DNA of 60,844 nucleotides from a virus: positions 1 to 60,844 of the IMG/VR virus record IMGVR_UViG_3300021085_000030; one strand, 5' to 3'. Of the stretch, positions 1 to 7,809 are shown piece by piece (positions within the stretch are counted from its first letter, which is position 1; the number at the start of each line of letters is the position of its first letter). A program made the translations under genes and the position numbers. The notes beneath the pieces were generated by a model. It saw only the letters and a program-made list of their open reading frames with translations. It searched no databases and was not told the DNA's origin.

Positions 1-1
1 T

Positions 2-658
2 GGAACTGCTGATAATCAATATGAAATATTTGGTGGTGGAAACTGGGGTTATATGGGTTATAATACAAGTGGTTACCATAGATTTTTTGGTAGTGGTACT
101 GAAAGAATGAGGATTACAAACGCTGGCCTCGTTGGGATCGGGGAGAATTCACCTGTAGCTCAGCTGGATGTTCAATTGCACCATGGCACTGGAGCATTTA
201 ATAAAGATTGTGGAGCGAGAATAGGTAGAATACAATACGCTTGGCATACGGGTCAATACTACGCTAATAACAGCTATTCTTATGTACATTATAAAACAAA
301 TCTTTGGATGGGTGGATCACACACTAATTCATCAGGTTATTCAGGAAATACTCATTATATAATGGGAGGTTTTTATATAAAAAGTTATAAATATGGTTCA
401 TTAAGAGGTGATGGCACTGTACAGTTTCATAATTGGAGTGGTGGTTTCGCGGGTCTTACCGTTCAAAATTCCGGTAACTGGACTAATTTTGTACAAAGTC
501 CTTATACATCAAGTGATGGTTTTTGTGTTATTGTATTAGCGCATAATTATTACTCTACGCCAAATATTGATTTTCATCAAAGCTTTACCGCTTACCCTTG
601 GAGGAATGTTCAAGTTACAGCTTCATCACAGAGCAATAGCACAACAGGAGTATATTAA
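2..658 (+). CDS. Tail fibre protein, C-terminal part (5' truncated)
   Basis: The frame is open from the first bases of the window, so this is the 3' part of a larger gene; the ATG at 53 is internal. It carries the motif TERMRIT followed by VGIGENSPVAQLDV, the unit that recurs in the fibre at 776-2803 and in many marine phage fibres. The remainder is rich in Gly, Tyr, Asn and Ser, as in beta-structured fibre tips. No S74 chaperone is visible at the end. It probably belongs to a receptor-binding or decorating fibre. The partner N-terminus could be the truncated gene at 60619 if the map is circular, but the frames do not join directly. Confidence 0.7.
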   Translation, partial: GTADNQYEIFGGGNWGYMGYNTSGYHRFFGSGTERMRITNAGLVGIGENSPVAQLDVQLHHGTGAFNKDCGARIGRIQYAWHTGQYYANNSYSYVHYKTNLWMGGSHTNSSGYSGNTHYIMGGFYIKSYKYGSLRGDGTVQFHNWSGGFAGLTVQNSGNWTNFVQSPYTSSDGFCVIVLAHNYYSTPNIDFHQSFTAYPWRNVQVTASSQSNSTTGVY

Positions 659-669
659 AAATAAAAATT

Positions 670-774
670 ATGGATATTAACGAAATACCTTTTCCCGCAG
701 TTCAAGAAGGAGATAGAGTACTACATGAAGATGTATTCTATGTATATACTAACGGAACTTTTATAAAAGAATAA
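670..774 (+). CDS. Small hypothetical protein, 34 aa
   Basis: A short ORF (starts MDINEIPFP, ends NGTFIKE) fills the gap between two fibre genes, with ATG 12 bases after one stop and its own stop one base before the next ATG. The aromatic, acidic sequence is protein-like. I do not recognise it. Position suggests an accessory to fibre assembly or simply a small late gene; this is inference. Confidence 0.5.
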   Translation: MDINEIPFPAVQEGDRVLHEDVFYVYTNGTFIKE

Positions 775-775
775 T

Positions 776-2803
776 ATGGCAAATACTAAAGTAACAGGTG
801 ATTTAATAGCGAGCTCAACGATAGCTACAGGTAACATAGCGGATAACGCAGTTACTAGCGATAAAATAAGTGGGATTACAACAGCTCATATTACTGAGGG
901 TGCTAACTTGTATTATACAGATGCTAGAGCAGATGCTAGAGCGGCGTTATTAGTTGATTCAGCACCTAGTACTTTAAATACATTAAACGAATTAGCCGCA
1001 GCGCTAGGTGACGATCCTAATTTCGCGGCCACAACTGCTGTAAGCATCGGATTAAAAGCTCCTATAGCTTCTCCATCGTTTACTGGAAATGCAACTTTTG
1101 GAGGGGCAGTAAACATTGCAGGAACTTTAACATTAGACCAAGGCTCATTATTAAATGGTATAATTAATACACCAGCATCTTTAAGAATTAATATTGATAG
1201 TAATGATAACAATATAGGAGAAGGGTTTATTGTAGGTCATAATCAAACTAATATTAATAATAATAATGTTTTATTCAAAGTAGAAGAAAACGGAAAAGTA
1301 GGGATCGGAACGCCCTCGCCTGATAATATATTACATATAAGAAACGGAGATACTACTTATGCCTCTCAAGTGGGTGCAGATACAATGTTGTTTTTAGAAA
1401 CCACCAATGTTAGTAATGCTTTACAATTTACATCAGCTAATACTGGGCAACAATACATAATGTTTGGAGATGATGACCCAAATGTAGGATGGATTTCTTA
1501 TAACCATAGTGATAATAATTTAAATTTTAGAGTTAACGGTTCAGAAAAAATGCGTATTACAAGTGGAGGCAACGTGGGAATAGGAATGACTTCACCTGCT
1601 ACACGACTAGATATTGGGATAGGAACACTTGGCAACAATGGTTATGGAGGTATTCGTATTGCAGACGATGCAGCACATTTTTGGATGTTAATAGCAAAGA
1701 ATTCAGTTGGCAATAGACGTTTAAGTTTATATCACGGTCAAGGGAGCATACCTTTGGTTTTTCAAGAGGGTGGTGGAAATGTCGGGATCGGAACAACTTT
1801 GCCTGGTTATAAACTAGATGTAGCCGAAAAAATTAGAATGATTGCTGGTTTAAAAATAACACCAACTACTTCAAATTTATATAATGAAGATGGTGCTTTA
1901 TCTTATTATAGCAGTGGTAATGGGGTTTATTTAAATGGTGCAGGTGCTAGTGGTTGGTTGAGATTACAAGGATCAGGAGTTGAGAACGACAGAAATTCTA
2001 TAAATATTTATGGTAGTGCTGGGGATTATATGAATTTTAGGACTGCTAATTCTACAAGGATGATTATTAATTCGCAAGGTCAAATGTGGCTAGGTGGCAG
2101 TTATACAGGTGGTGGTATTGCTAATGGAAACACCGCTTATATGAATAATCTAAATGCAGGAGCTTTCAGTATTTTACATAGAAATTCAAGTGATGTCTAT
2201 GTTCATTTTAATAGTTATTATACAAGCAGTAACACTTATGTATCTAAATATAGTGGGCGTGGTTTTATGTTGGGTTATAATGCAGCTGTAGACAATGGTT
2301 TTTTCTTTTCAAAAGCGCCTAATACAACCGCAGGACAAAACCAAACTTTTTCCCAAGTAATGACTGTAGGGTATGGCACATCTAACAACGTCGGAATCGG
2401 AATTACAACTCCTGGCGCAAAATTGGAGGTTAAAGGAAACTTTAAAATACAAAGAAGTACAATTGCAGAAGCGTCTGAATTAACAATGGAAGCAGGGGAA
2501 TTTGATATTAAGGCACATTCTGCTTATAAAATAAGGTTTTTTACAGGTGGAGTAGAAAGAGTACATATTACAACTAGTGGTAATCTTGATCCCGCTGCTG
2601 ATGCTGCTCAAAACCTAGGTAGTACATCAAAAAGATGGGCTAATATATATACAACAGATTTACACCTTTCAAATAAAGGTAAATCCAATGATGTGGATAA
2701 CACATGGGGAGATTGGACAATACAAGAAGGTGAAGAAGATTTATTCCTAATAAATAACAGATCAGGTAAGAAATATAAGTTCTTACTTCAAAAAATAGAT
2801 TAA
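776..2803 (+). CDS. Tail fibre / virion structural protein
   Basis: A 675-residue protein. The N-terminal region has short repeats of the type found in phage fibre shafts, including ITEGANLYYTDARADARA. The middle holds repeated units of the form MRITSGGNVGIGMTSPATRLD and VGIGTTLPGYKLDV, which recur four to five times. The C-terminus reads SNDVDNTWGDWTIQEGEEDL followed by FLINNRSGKKYKF, a tail I associate with marine phage structural proteins. It lacks an S74 autoprotease, unlike the fibres at 50209 and 52179, and its N-terminus differs from theirs. It therefore probably attaches elsewhere on the tail or head. It starts two bases after the preceding small ORF. Confidence 0.8.
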   Translation: MANTKVTGDLIASSTIATGNIADNAVTSDKISGITTAHITEGANLYYTDARADARAALLVDSAPSTLNTLNELAAALGDDPNFAATTAVSIGLKAPIASPSFTGNATFGGAVNIAGTLTLDQGSLLNGIINTPASLRINIDSNDNNIGEGFIVGHNQTNINNNNVLFKVEENGKVGIGTPSPDNILHIRNGDTTYASQVGADTMLFLETTNVSNALQFTSANTGQQYIMFGDDDPNVGWISYNHSDNNLNFRVNGSEKMRITSGGNVGIGMTSPATRLDIGIGTLGNNGYGGIRIADDAAHFWMLIAKNSVGNRRLSLYHGQGSIPLVFQEGGGNVGIGTTLPGYKLDVAEKIRMIAGLKITPTTSNLYNEDGALSYYSSGNGVYLNGAGASGWLRLQGSGVENDRNSINIYGSAGDYMNFRTANSTRMIINSQGQMWLGGSYTGGGIANGNTAYMNNLNAGAFSILHRNSSDVYVHFNSYYTSSNTYVSKYSGRGFMLGYNAAVDNGFFFSKAPNTTAGQNQTFSQVMTVGYGTSNNVGIGITTPGAKLEVKGNFKIQRSTIAEASELTMEAGEFDIKAHSAYKIRFFTGGVERVHITTSGNLDPAADAAQNLGSTSKRWANIYTTDLHLSNKGKSNDVDNTWGDWTIQEGEEDLFLINNRSGKKYKFLLQKID

Positions 2804-2804
2804 T

Positions 2805-3500
2805 ATGGGCATACTTACAAACCAAGGTCTTCCGCTAGAAGGATTCCAAATACAGTCAACTTTAGTCAATCGCGCAGCACCAATGACGCCAGTTTTAATT
2901 TGGCCTAAATATAACAACAGTACAGCTAATACCAAAACATTTAGCTCCGCTGGTGATTATTCTCCAAATGCGGCAGCAGGTGGTGGAAACCTAGCTTATG
3001 CAGATTTAACGTTATCAAATTATACACACACAGTAAGTTGGTATAATCGTGTTCATGATAATGATGCTGGAAGAAGAAGTGGCGTAGACACTGGTATAAG
3101 CGATCTTAATAGGGCCTCTATATATGCTCAAATACAGGTAGGTGATTACCCACACCCTGGTGTCGGAGCTTCAAAAACACATTTATCTATGTTGTACAAT
3201 CAAGCAGGGGCTCATCATGCTTTGATAACAACAGGTTCTCCAACACCTAATTATGCACAACCTAGGGTTCTTGGCGGGAATATTTCTGCTTTTGAAAATT
3301 TTGAAATAAGCGGTCAAGGTTATTCACAAGGGGCATATGGTGGGTGGTACTGTTTAGCTCATTATATTCCCCATTTAACAGGGTCTTCCCATTATATTAG
3401 AGTTATAAATTGGGGAGGTATGGCTGACTCTAGAAGCAAAATTGTAATTAATGGGTTTGTTGTTTTACTTCACGGTGAAACTGGACAAAGCGGATCATAA
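2805..3500 (+). CDS. Probable virion-associated protein, 231 aa
   Basis: Unrecognised protein starting one base after the fibre stop. It is rich in Gly, Ser, Tyr and His, has no transmembrane segment or signal peptide, and ends in a beta-rich stretch (KIVINGFVVLLHG). Composition and position directly after a fibre gene suggest a small tail or fibre-tip protein. I cannot assign a fold. Confidence 0.65.
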   Translation: MGILTNQGLPLEGFQIQSTLVNRAAPMTPVLIWPKYNNSTANTKTFSSAGDYSPNAAAGGGNLAYADLTLSNYTHTVSWYNRVHDNDAGRRSGVDTGISDLNRASIYAQIQVGDYPHPGVGASKTHLSMLYNQAGAHHALITTGSPTPNYAQPRVLGGNISAFENFEISGQGYSQGAYGGWYCLAHYIPHLTGSSHYIRVINWGGMADSRSKIVINGFVVLLHGETGQSGS

Positions 3501-3511
3501 ATATTAATAAA

Positions 3512-3877
3512 ATGAAAATAATAGAATACGGTATTTGTATATTTAACGGAGAGCAGAGTAAGTCTGGAATTAATTCAAAGGTGGATTTAAACCAATACAA
3601 AGAAGTCTACGACATGAACCAAGATCCTCCTGAGTTGTTACACACTAAAACTGATCAAGAGGTTTATATAGAATGGGAAACTGCGGAAATAAATGATTTT
3701 GCACAAAAACAAATACACAAGTATTACCCAGCCTGGAAACAATCTAATATTTTAAGAGACGGTACGGCAGAACAAAAAAATGAAATGGGGGTATTTATAG
3801 ATTCTGTAAGAAATTGGTCAAATCAAAGCACTCCACCGGATCCTTTAGATGGATCTTTAGAATTAATAATACCTTAA
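3512..3877 (+). CDS. Hypothetical protein, possible fibre-assembly accessory, 121 aa
   Basis: Unrecognised by name. The C-terminal half (KYYPAWKQSNILRDG, then FIDSVRNWSNQSTPPDPLDG) has the look of the short helical region seen at the end of phage tail-fibre assembly and DUF4376-like proteins, in which Trp/Arg-rich helices precede a Pro-rich tail. Its place after fibre genes fits that idea, but similarity is weak. ATG at 3512 follows an A-rich leader. Confidence 0.6.
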   Translation: MKIIEYGICIFNGEQSKSGINSKVDLNQYKEVYDMNQDPPELLHTKTDQEVYIEWETAEINDFAQKQIHKYYPAWKQSNILRDGTAEQKNEMGVFIDSVRNWSNQSTPPDPLDGSLELIIP

Positions 3878-3906
3878 TAACAACAACTTAAAATAAATAA
3901 ATAAAA

Positions 3907-4245
3907 ATGGCAAACACCTACAAATGGACAATTAATGCGTTAGACGCAAAAATTTCCCACGATAGCAAAGATAATGTTATCAACACAATTCACTGGGGAT
4001 ATTCCGCAGTAGATAATGATGATGCTGCAAAAATGGCTTCATCTATAGGAACTCATTCCGTAGAATACGACGCAGATAACTTTACAGAATACGATAGTAT
4101 AGTAGAGGCTGATGTGATTGGTTGGTTAGAAAATGGATTAGATATAGACAGTATGAAAGCTAGTTTAGATTCACAAATTGAATTACAAAAAACACCAGTT
4201 GACACAACGTTCCACGCACCTTTTGCACCAGCTGCTGAAGAATAA
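3907..4245 (+). CDS. Conserved marine phage protein, 112 aa (DUF7936-like)
   Basis: The N-terminus MANTYKWTINALDAKISHD followed by INTIHWGYSA resembles a small protein family I remember from marine phages, where it sits near tail-fibre genes and often ends with a Pro/Ala tail, as here (FAPAAEE). It is acidic and probably a single small domain. Function is unknown. The leader is purely A-rich (taaataaaaATG) with no Shine-Dalgarno sequence. Confidence 0.7.
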   Translation: MANTYKWTINALDAKISHDSKDNVINTIHWGYSAVDNDDAAKMASSIGTHSVEYDADNFTEYDSIVEADVIGWLENGLDIDSMKASLDSQIELQKTPVDTTFHAPFAPAAEE

Positions 4246-4319
4246 TTAGAAATTAAGTAAAACAAGTGATAATAAATTATAACCCAAACAATTAAATTAA
4301 ATTTTAAAAATTAAAGATT

Positions 4320-4577
4320 ATGGAAAACCAAGTAAACAAAATTACACCTGAACAATTAGAAGAATTACAGGGATTTGTAGGTAAGCTTAACAACGCTGCT
4401 TCGCAAATAGGTAACTTAGAATTAAAGAAACACCAGCTTAACCACGCTGCAGCAGAAGTTCAACAAGATTTGAATAAGTTGCAGGCTAAGCTAGAAGAGA
4501 AGTACGGTAAAATACAAATTAATATTGAAGACGGATCGTACGAGCCAATCAAAGAAGAAGATGAGTCTAGTTCGTAA
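4320..4577 (+). CDS. Small coiled-coil protein, 85 aa
   Basis: Residues 8-65 are strongly helical with heptad-like Leu/Ala spacing and alternating Lys/Glu (LQAKLEEKYGK), giving a predicted coiled coil, followed by an acidic tail. Such small coiled-coil proteins are common beside terminase genes, but I cannot give a function. Its stop overlaps the start of the next gene. Confidence 0.65.
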   Translation: MENQVNKITPEQLEELQGFVGKLNNAASQIGNLELKKHQLNHAAAEVQQDLNKLQAKLEEKYGKIQINIEDGSYEPIKEEDESSS

Positions 4578-4779
4578 AATAAGTATAGGTAGAGACTATA
4601 AGAACGACGCTATGCATTATGCGGTAGGCCAAGAAGTATATGGTGGCCACACAATATGTGACATAGTAGAAGGTGACGATAAGTTTTCTATTTATATTAA
4701 AAAAAAGAACGAAGTATTACCGTGGAAAGATTTTAATAAAAACATGGCAATAGCCGTGGAATACAATTTAGAATATTAA
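4561..4779 (+). CDS. Hypothetical protein, 72 aa
   Basis: I chose the ATG at 4561 (MSLVRKISIGRDY), preceded by a purine-rich aaagaagaag, rather than an in-frame start upstream at 4525 inside the previous gene. It overlaps the preceding stop by 17 bases and shares TAATG with the next gene, so the three are probably translationally coupled. The sequence alternates beta-like stretches (GGHTICDIVE, FSIYIKKKN). No family recognised. Confidence 0.65.
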   Translation: MSLVRKISIGRDYKNDAMHYAVGQEVYGGHTICDIVEGDDKFSIYIKKKNEVLPWKDFNKNMAIAVEYNLEY

Positions 4780-5372
4780 TGCAAAGTTTATTTGATTTTA
4801 TTATAAAACCAAAAAACGAAAGATACGATAATAAAAAATATATAGATGGTCAAGAGCTTTTAGTTAATACTGAAATCTCTGATCATCGATATGTTAGTCG
4901 TACTGGAATTGTTTTAAACGTACCTAAGTCTGAAGATAACGAAATACAAATTGGTGATGAAGTTATATTACATCACAATGTATTCAGAAGATGGTACAAT
5001 CAATACGGCGTGGAAAAAAATTCACGTGGCTATTATAAAGATGATCTTTATTTTGTTAAAGCAGATCAAATATACTTATACAAAAGAGATAACAAATGGA
5101 ACGCCCCTAAAGGCTTCTGTTTTGTTAAGCCAATCAAATCTACTGATATATTAAATAACGAGAAAGAACAAGCCCTAAGGGGCATTATAAAGCACGTTGA
5201 TAACGACATTAGCGGTTTAATAGAAAAAGAAGATTTAGTTGGGTTTACACCTAGTAGCGAATACGAATTTATTGTAGAAGGCGAAAGAATGTATAGAGTA
5301 TTAACCAATTCAATATCTATTAAATATGAACGTCAAGGAAACGAAAAAGAATATAATCCAAGCTGGACATGA
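4779..5372 (+). CDS. GroES-like double-domain protein (putative co-chaperonin)
   Basis: 197 residues that read as two Cpn10-type beta-barrels. The first (about 20-95) has TGIVLNVPKSEDNEIQIGDE, VILHHNVFRR and YYKDDLYFVKADQIYLYK; the second (about 110-185) has FCFVKPIKSTD, RGIIKHVDND, VGFTPSSEYEFIVEGE and RMYRVLTNSISIKYE. The final pattern matches the end of GroES, where the Cpn10 domain returns to its first strand. Similar proteins lie next to terminase genes in other marine phages. A role in folding capsid or terminase with a GroEL is inference. It starts in a TAATG overlap with the gene before it. A second, canonical GroES is encoded at 57553. Confidence 0.55.
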   Translation: MQSLFDFIIKPKNERYDNKKYIDGQELLVNTEISDHRYVSRTGIVLNVPKSEDNEIQIGDEVILHHNVFRRWYNQYGVEKNSRGYYKDDLYFVKADQIYLYKRDNKWNAPKGFCFVKPIKSTDILNNEKEQALRGIIKHVDNDISGLIEKEDLVGFTPSSEYEFIVEGERMYRVLTNSISIKYERQGNEKEYNPSWT

Positions 5373-5601
5373 AGCAGTCAAAGAACTTATTAAAGTTGCT
5401 AAAGAACCTATTGTTGAAACTGATGATGACATCTCAGCCGATAGACTCAAGAACGCTGCAGCCACTAAAAAGCTCGCAATATTCGATGCATTTGAGATCT
5501 TAGGTAGAATCGAAGAGGAAAATGATATACTTAATAACAAACCTAAAAAAGAAGCTGAAGCAGAAGTATTCAGTGGGTTTGCAGAAAGGAGGTCTAAATA
5601 A
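5326..5601 (+). CDS. Putative terminase small subunit
   Basis: 91 residues, mostly helical, with DISADRLKNAAATKKLAIFD and a downstream helix EILGRIEEEND, the pattern seen in small terminase-like proteins of Bacteroidota phages. It lies immediately before the large terminase gene and shares TAATG with it, which supports a role in DNA recognition for packaging. It overlaps the end of the GroES-like gene by 47 bases. No clear helix-turn-helix is visible, so the call depends mainly on context. Confidence 0.6.
   Translation: MNVKETKKNIIQAGHEAVKELIKVAKEPIVETDDDISADRLKNAAATKKLAIFDAFEILGRIEEENDILNNKPKKEAEAEVFSGFAERRSK
5584..5593 (+). promoter_or_regulatory. Strong Shine-Dalgarno site for the large terminase
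   Basis: The sequence agaaaggaggt lies about 8 bases before the ATG at 5601. Most genes here have only A-rich leaders, so this is an unusually strong ribosome-binding site. It also confirms the start at 5601. Confidence 0.6.
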
Positions 5602-7808
5602 TGTACAAGCAGAGCTTATATAAGGTTATAGAGCCTATTAAAATAACTACTATTAAAAGATTAAACAAATCTAAAAAGTGGAAGTACGGATACAACGAAG
5701 AACATGACGTTGTTGTTATATCTAAGACAGGTCAGATAGGGGAAGTGTATAGCATACAGAATTTAAAAATAGCATTGCCAAAAGAAACAAACGTTGATAA
5801 TCAGAATGACGTATGGACTCCACACGAGTATCCTAAAGAACTTAAAGCAATCAAGAGTATATTTGATTGGAAAGATTATCCGAATGAATTTAAACAGAAG
5901 TGGCATGGATACATTGATAAAGAATTTACTAAGCGAGATGAAGGGCATTGGTTCAAGAGTAAAGGGGTTTCTACCTATATTACTGGCACTCACTATATGT
6001 ACTTGCAGTGGACCAAGATTGATGTTGGGCAACCAGATTTTAGGGAAGCAAACAGATTATTCTTTATTCACTGGGAAGCTTGCAAAGCAGATAAAAGATG
6101 CTACGGAATGTGCTATCTTAAAAACAGACGTTCAGGATTTTCATTTATGGCATCCGGAGAGACCGTTAACTTGGCTACAGCATCATCTGATTCAAGATAC
6201 GGTATATTATCAAAGTCAGGTGCAGATGCAAAAAAAATGTTTACAGATAAAGTTGTACCAATATCAATTAACTACCCGTTCTTTTTCAGACCCATACAAG
6301 ATGGTATGGACAGACCGAAAACAGAACTTGCATACAGAGTACCAGCTTCAAAGTTTACTCGTAAAAGATTTGAGTCTAAAGACAAAACTCAAGAGATAGC
6401 TGGATTAGATACAACTATTGACTGGAAAAATACAGGAGACAACAGTTATGATGGTGAAAAACTTGCACTACTAGTACATGATGAAGCAGGCAAATGGGAA
6501 CGTCCAGAAAACATTCTTAACAACTGGCGTGTTACAAAAACCACGCTTAGATTAGGTTCAAGAATAATTGGTAAGTGTATGATGGGCTCAACATCAAACG
6601 CTTTAGATAAAGGAGGGGAGAATTTTAAAAAACTATATAATAATTCAGATGTTACGAAACGGAATAAAAATGGACAGACTCGTTCGGGATTATATTCTTT
6701 GTTCATACCTATGGAATGGAATTTCGAAGGATTCATCGATTCTTATGGAATACCTGTCTTTAACACACCGAAAGAGCCTATTGCCAACAACCAGGGAGAT
6801 AATATCGACGTCGGGGTTATTGAACATTGGGAGAATGAAGTAGATGGTTTAAAGGGAGATCAAGATGGTTTAAATGAATTTTATAGACAGTTTCCCCGTA
6901 CAGAGGAACATGCATTCAGAGACGAGGCTAAGAACAGTATATTTAACTTAGCTAAGATATACGAACAAATTGATTTTAATGATGATATAACAACAGAAGC
7001 TAATGTTACAACAGGAAGCTTCTCTTGGCAAAATGGTATTAAAGATACTAAAGTACAATTCACACCTAATCCAAATGGAAGATTTAAAGTAAGTTGGGTA
7101 CCGAGTATTACATTACAAAATAACATCATTAATAAAAATGGTATTAAATATCCAGGCAATGAACATATGGGTGCGTTTGGTTGTGACAGTTATGATATAT
7201 CAGGGACAACAGATGGCAAAGGATCTAAAGGTGCATTGCACGGATTAACAAAGTTTAGTATGGAGGATGCTCCTCCTAATAGATTTTTTTTAGAATATGT
7301 AGCTAGACCGCAAACAGCAGAGATGTTTTTTGAAGATGTTTTAATGTCATTAGTATTTTACGGAATGCCAATACTTGCTGAAAACAATAAACCTAGGCTA
7401 CTATATTATTTAAGAAGAAGAGGATACAGGGGATATTCTATGAATAGGCCCGATAGGTTGTGGAATAAATTATCGGTTACTGAAAAAGAAATTGGTGGTA
7501 TACCGAATTCAAGTGAAGACATTAGACAAGCACACGCGGCAGCTATTGAAACTTATATAAATACTCATGTAGGTGTATTGTCAGATGGCAACTATGGTGA
7601 TCTGTATTTTAATAATACATTAAATGATTGGGCTAAGTTTGATATAAATAAAAGAACGAAGTTTGATGCAGCTATTAGTTCAGGATTAGCTGTTATGGCA
7701 TGTAATAAAAATAAGTACAGACCGAGTGCAGAAATACAAAAACAAAAAGTTAACATTAACTTTTCAAGATACGAAAACAAAGGAATTACATCAAAAATAA
7801 TTAATTAA
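5601..7808 (+). CDS. terL: Terminase large subunit (packaging ATPase/nuclease)
   Basis: 735 residues, matching large terminases of Bacteroidota phages in size and layout. The ATPase domain has a divergent Walker A-like loop (LKNRRSGFSF, about 173-182), Walker B LALLVHDEAG (288-297) with the catalytic Glu, and a coupling motif MMGSTSNAL. The C-terminal half begins its RNase H-like nuclease with GAFGCDSYDISGT, where the first metal-binding Asp is expected. The enzyme translocates DNA into the prohead and cuts genome units. The unusual Walker A (no classical GKT/S) is known in related phages. The start overlaps the small subunit stop and has a strong ribosome site. Confidence 0.9.
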   Translation: MYKQSLYKVIEPIKITTIKRLNKSKKWKYGYNEEHDVVVISKTGQIGEVYSIQNLKIALPKETNVDNQNDVWTPHEYPKELKAIKSIFDWKDYPNEFKQKWHGYIDKEFTKRDEGHWFKSKGVSTYITGTHYMYLQWTKIDVGQPDFREANRLFFIHWEACKADKRCYGMCYLKNRRSGFSFMASGETVNLATASSDSRYGILSKSGADAKKMFTDKVVPISINYPFFFRPIQDGMDRPKTELAYRVPASKFTRKRFESKDKTQEIAGLDTTIDWKNTGDNSYDGEKLALLVHDEAGKWERPENILNNWRVTKTTLRLGSRIIGKCMMGSTSNALDKGGENFKKLYNNSDVTKRNKNGQTRSGLYSLFIPMEWNFEGFIDSYGIPVFNTPKEPIANNQGDNIDVGVIEHWENEVDGLKGDQDGLNEFYRQFPRTEEHAFRDEAKNSIFNLAKIYEQIDFNDDITTEANVTTGSFSWQNGIKDTKVQFTPNPNGRFKVSWVPSITLQNNIINKNGIKYPGNEHMGAFGCDSYDISGTTDGKGSKGALHGLTKFSMEDAPPNRFFLEYVARPQTAEMFFEDVLMSLVFYGMPILAENNKPRLLYYLRRRGYRGYSMNRPDRLWNKLSVTEKEIGGIPNSSEDIRQAHAAAIETYINTHVGVLSDGNYGDLYFNNTLNDWAKFDINKRTKFDAAISSGLAVMACNKNKYRPSAEIQKQKVNINFSRYENKGITSKIIN

Positions 7809-7809
7809 T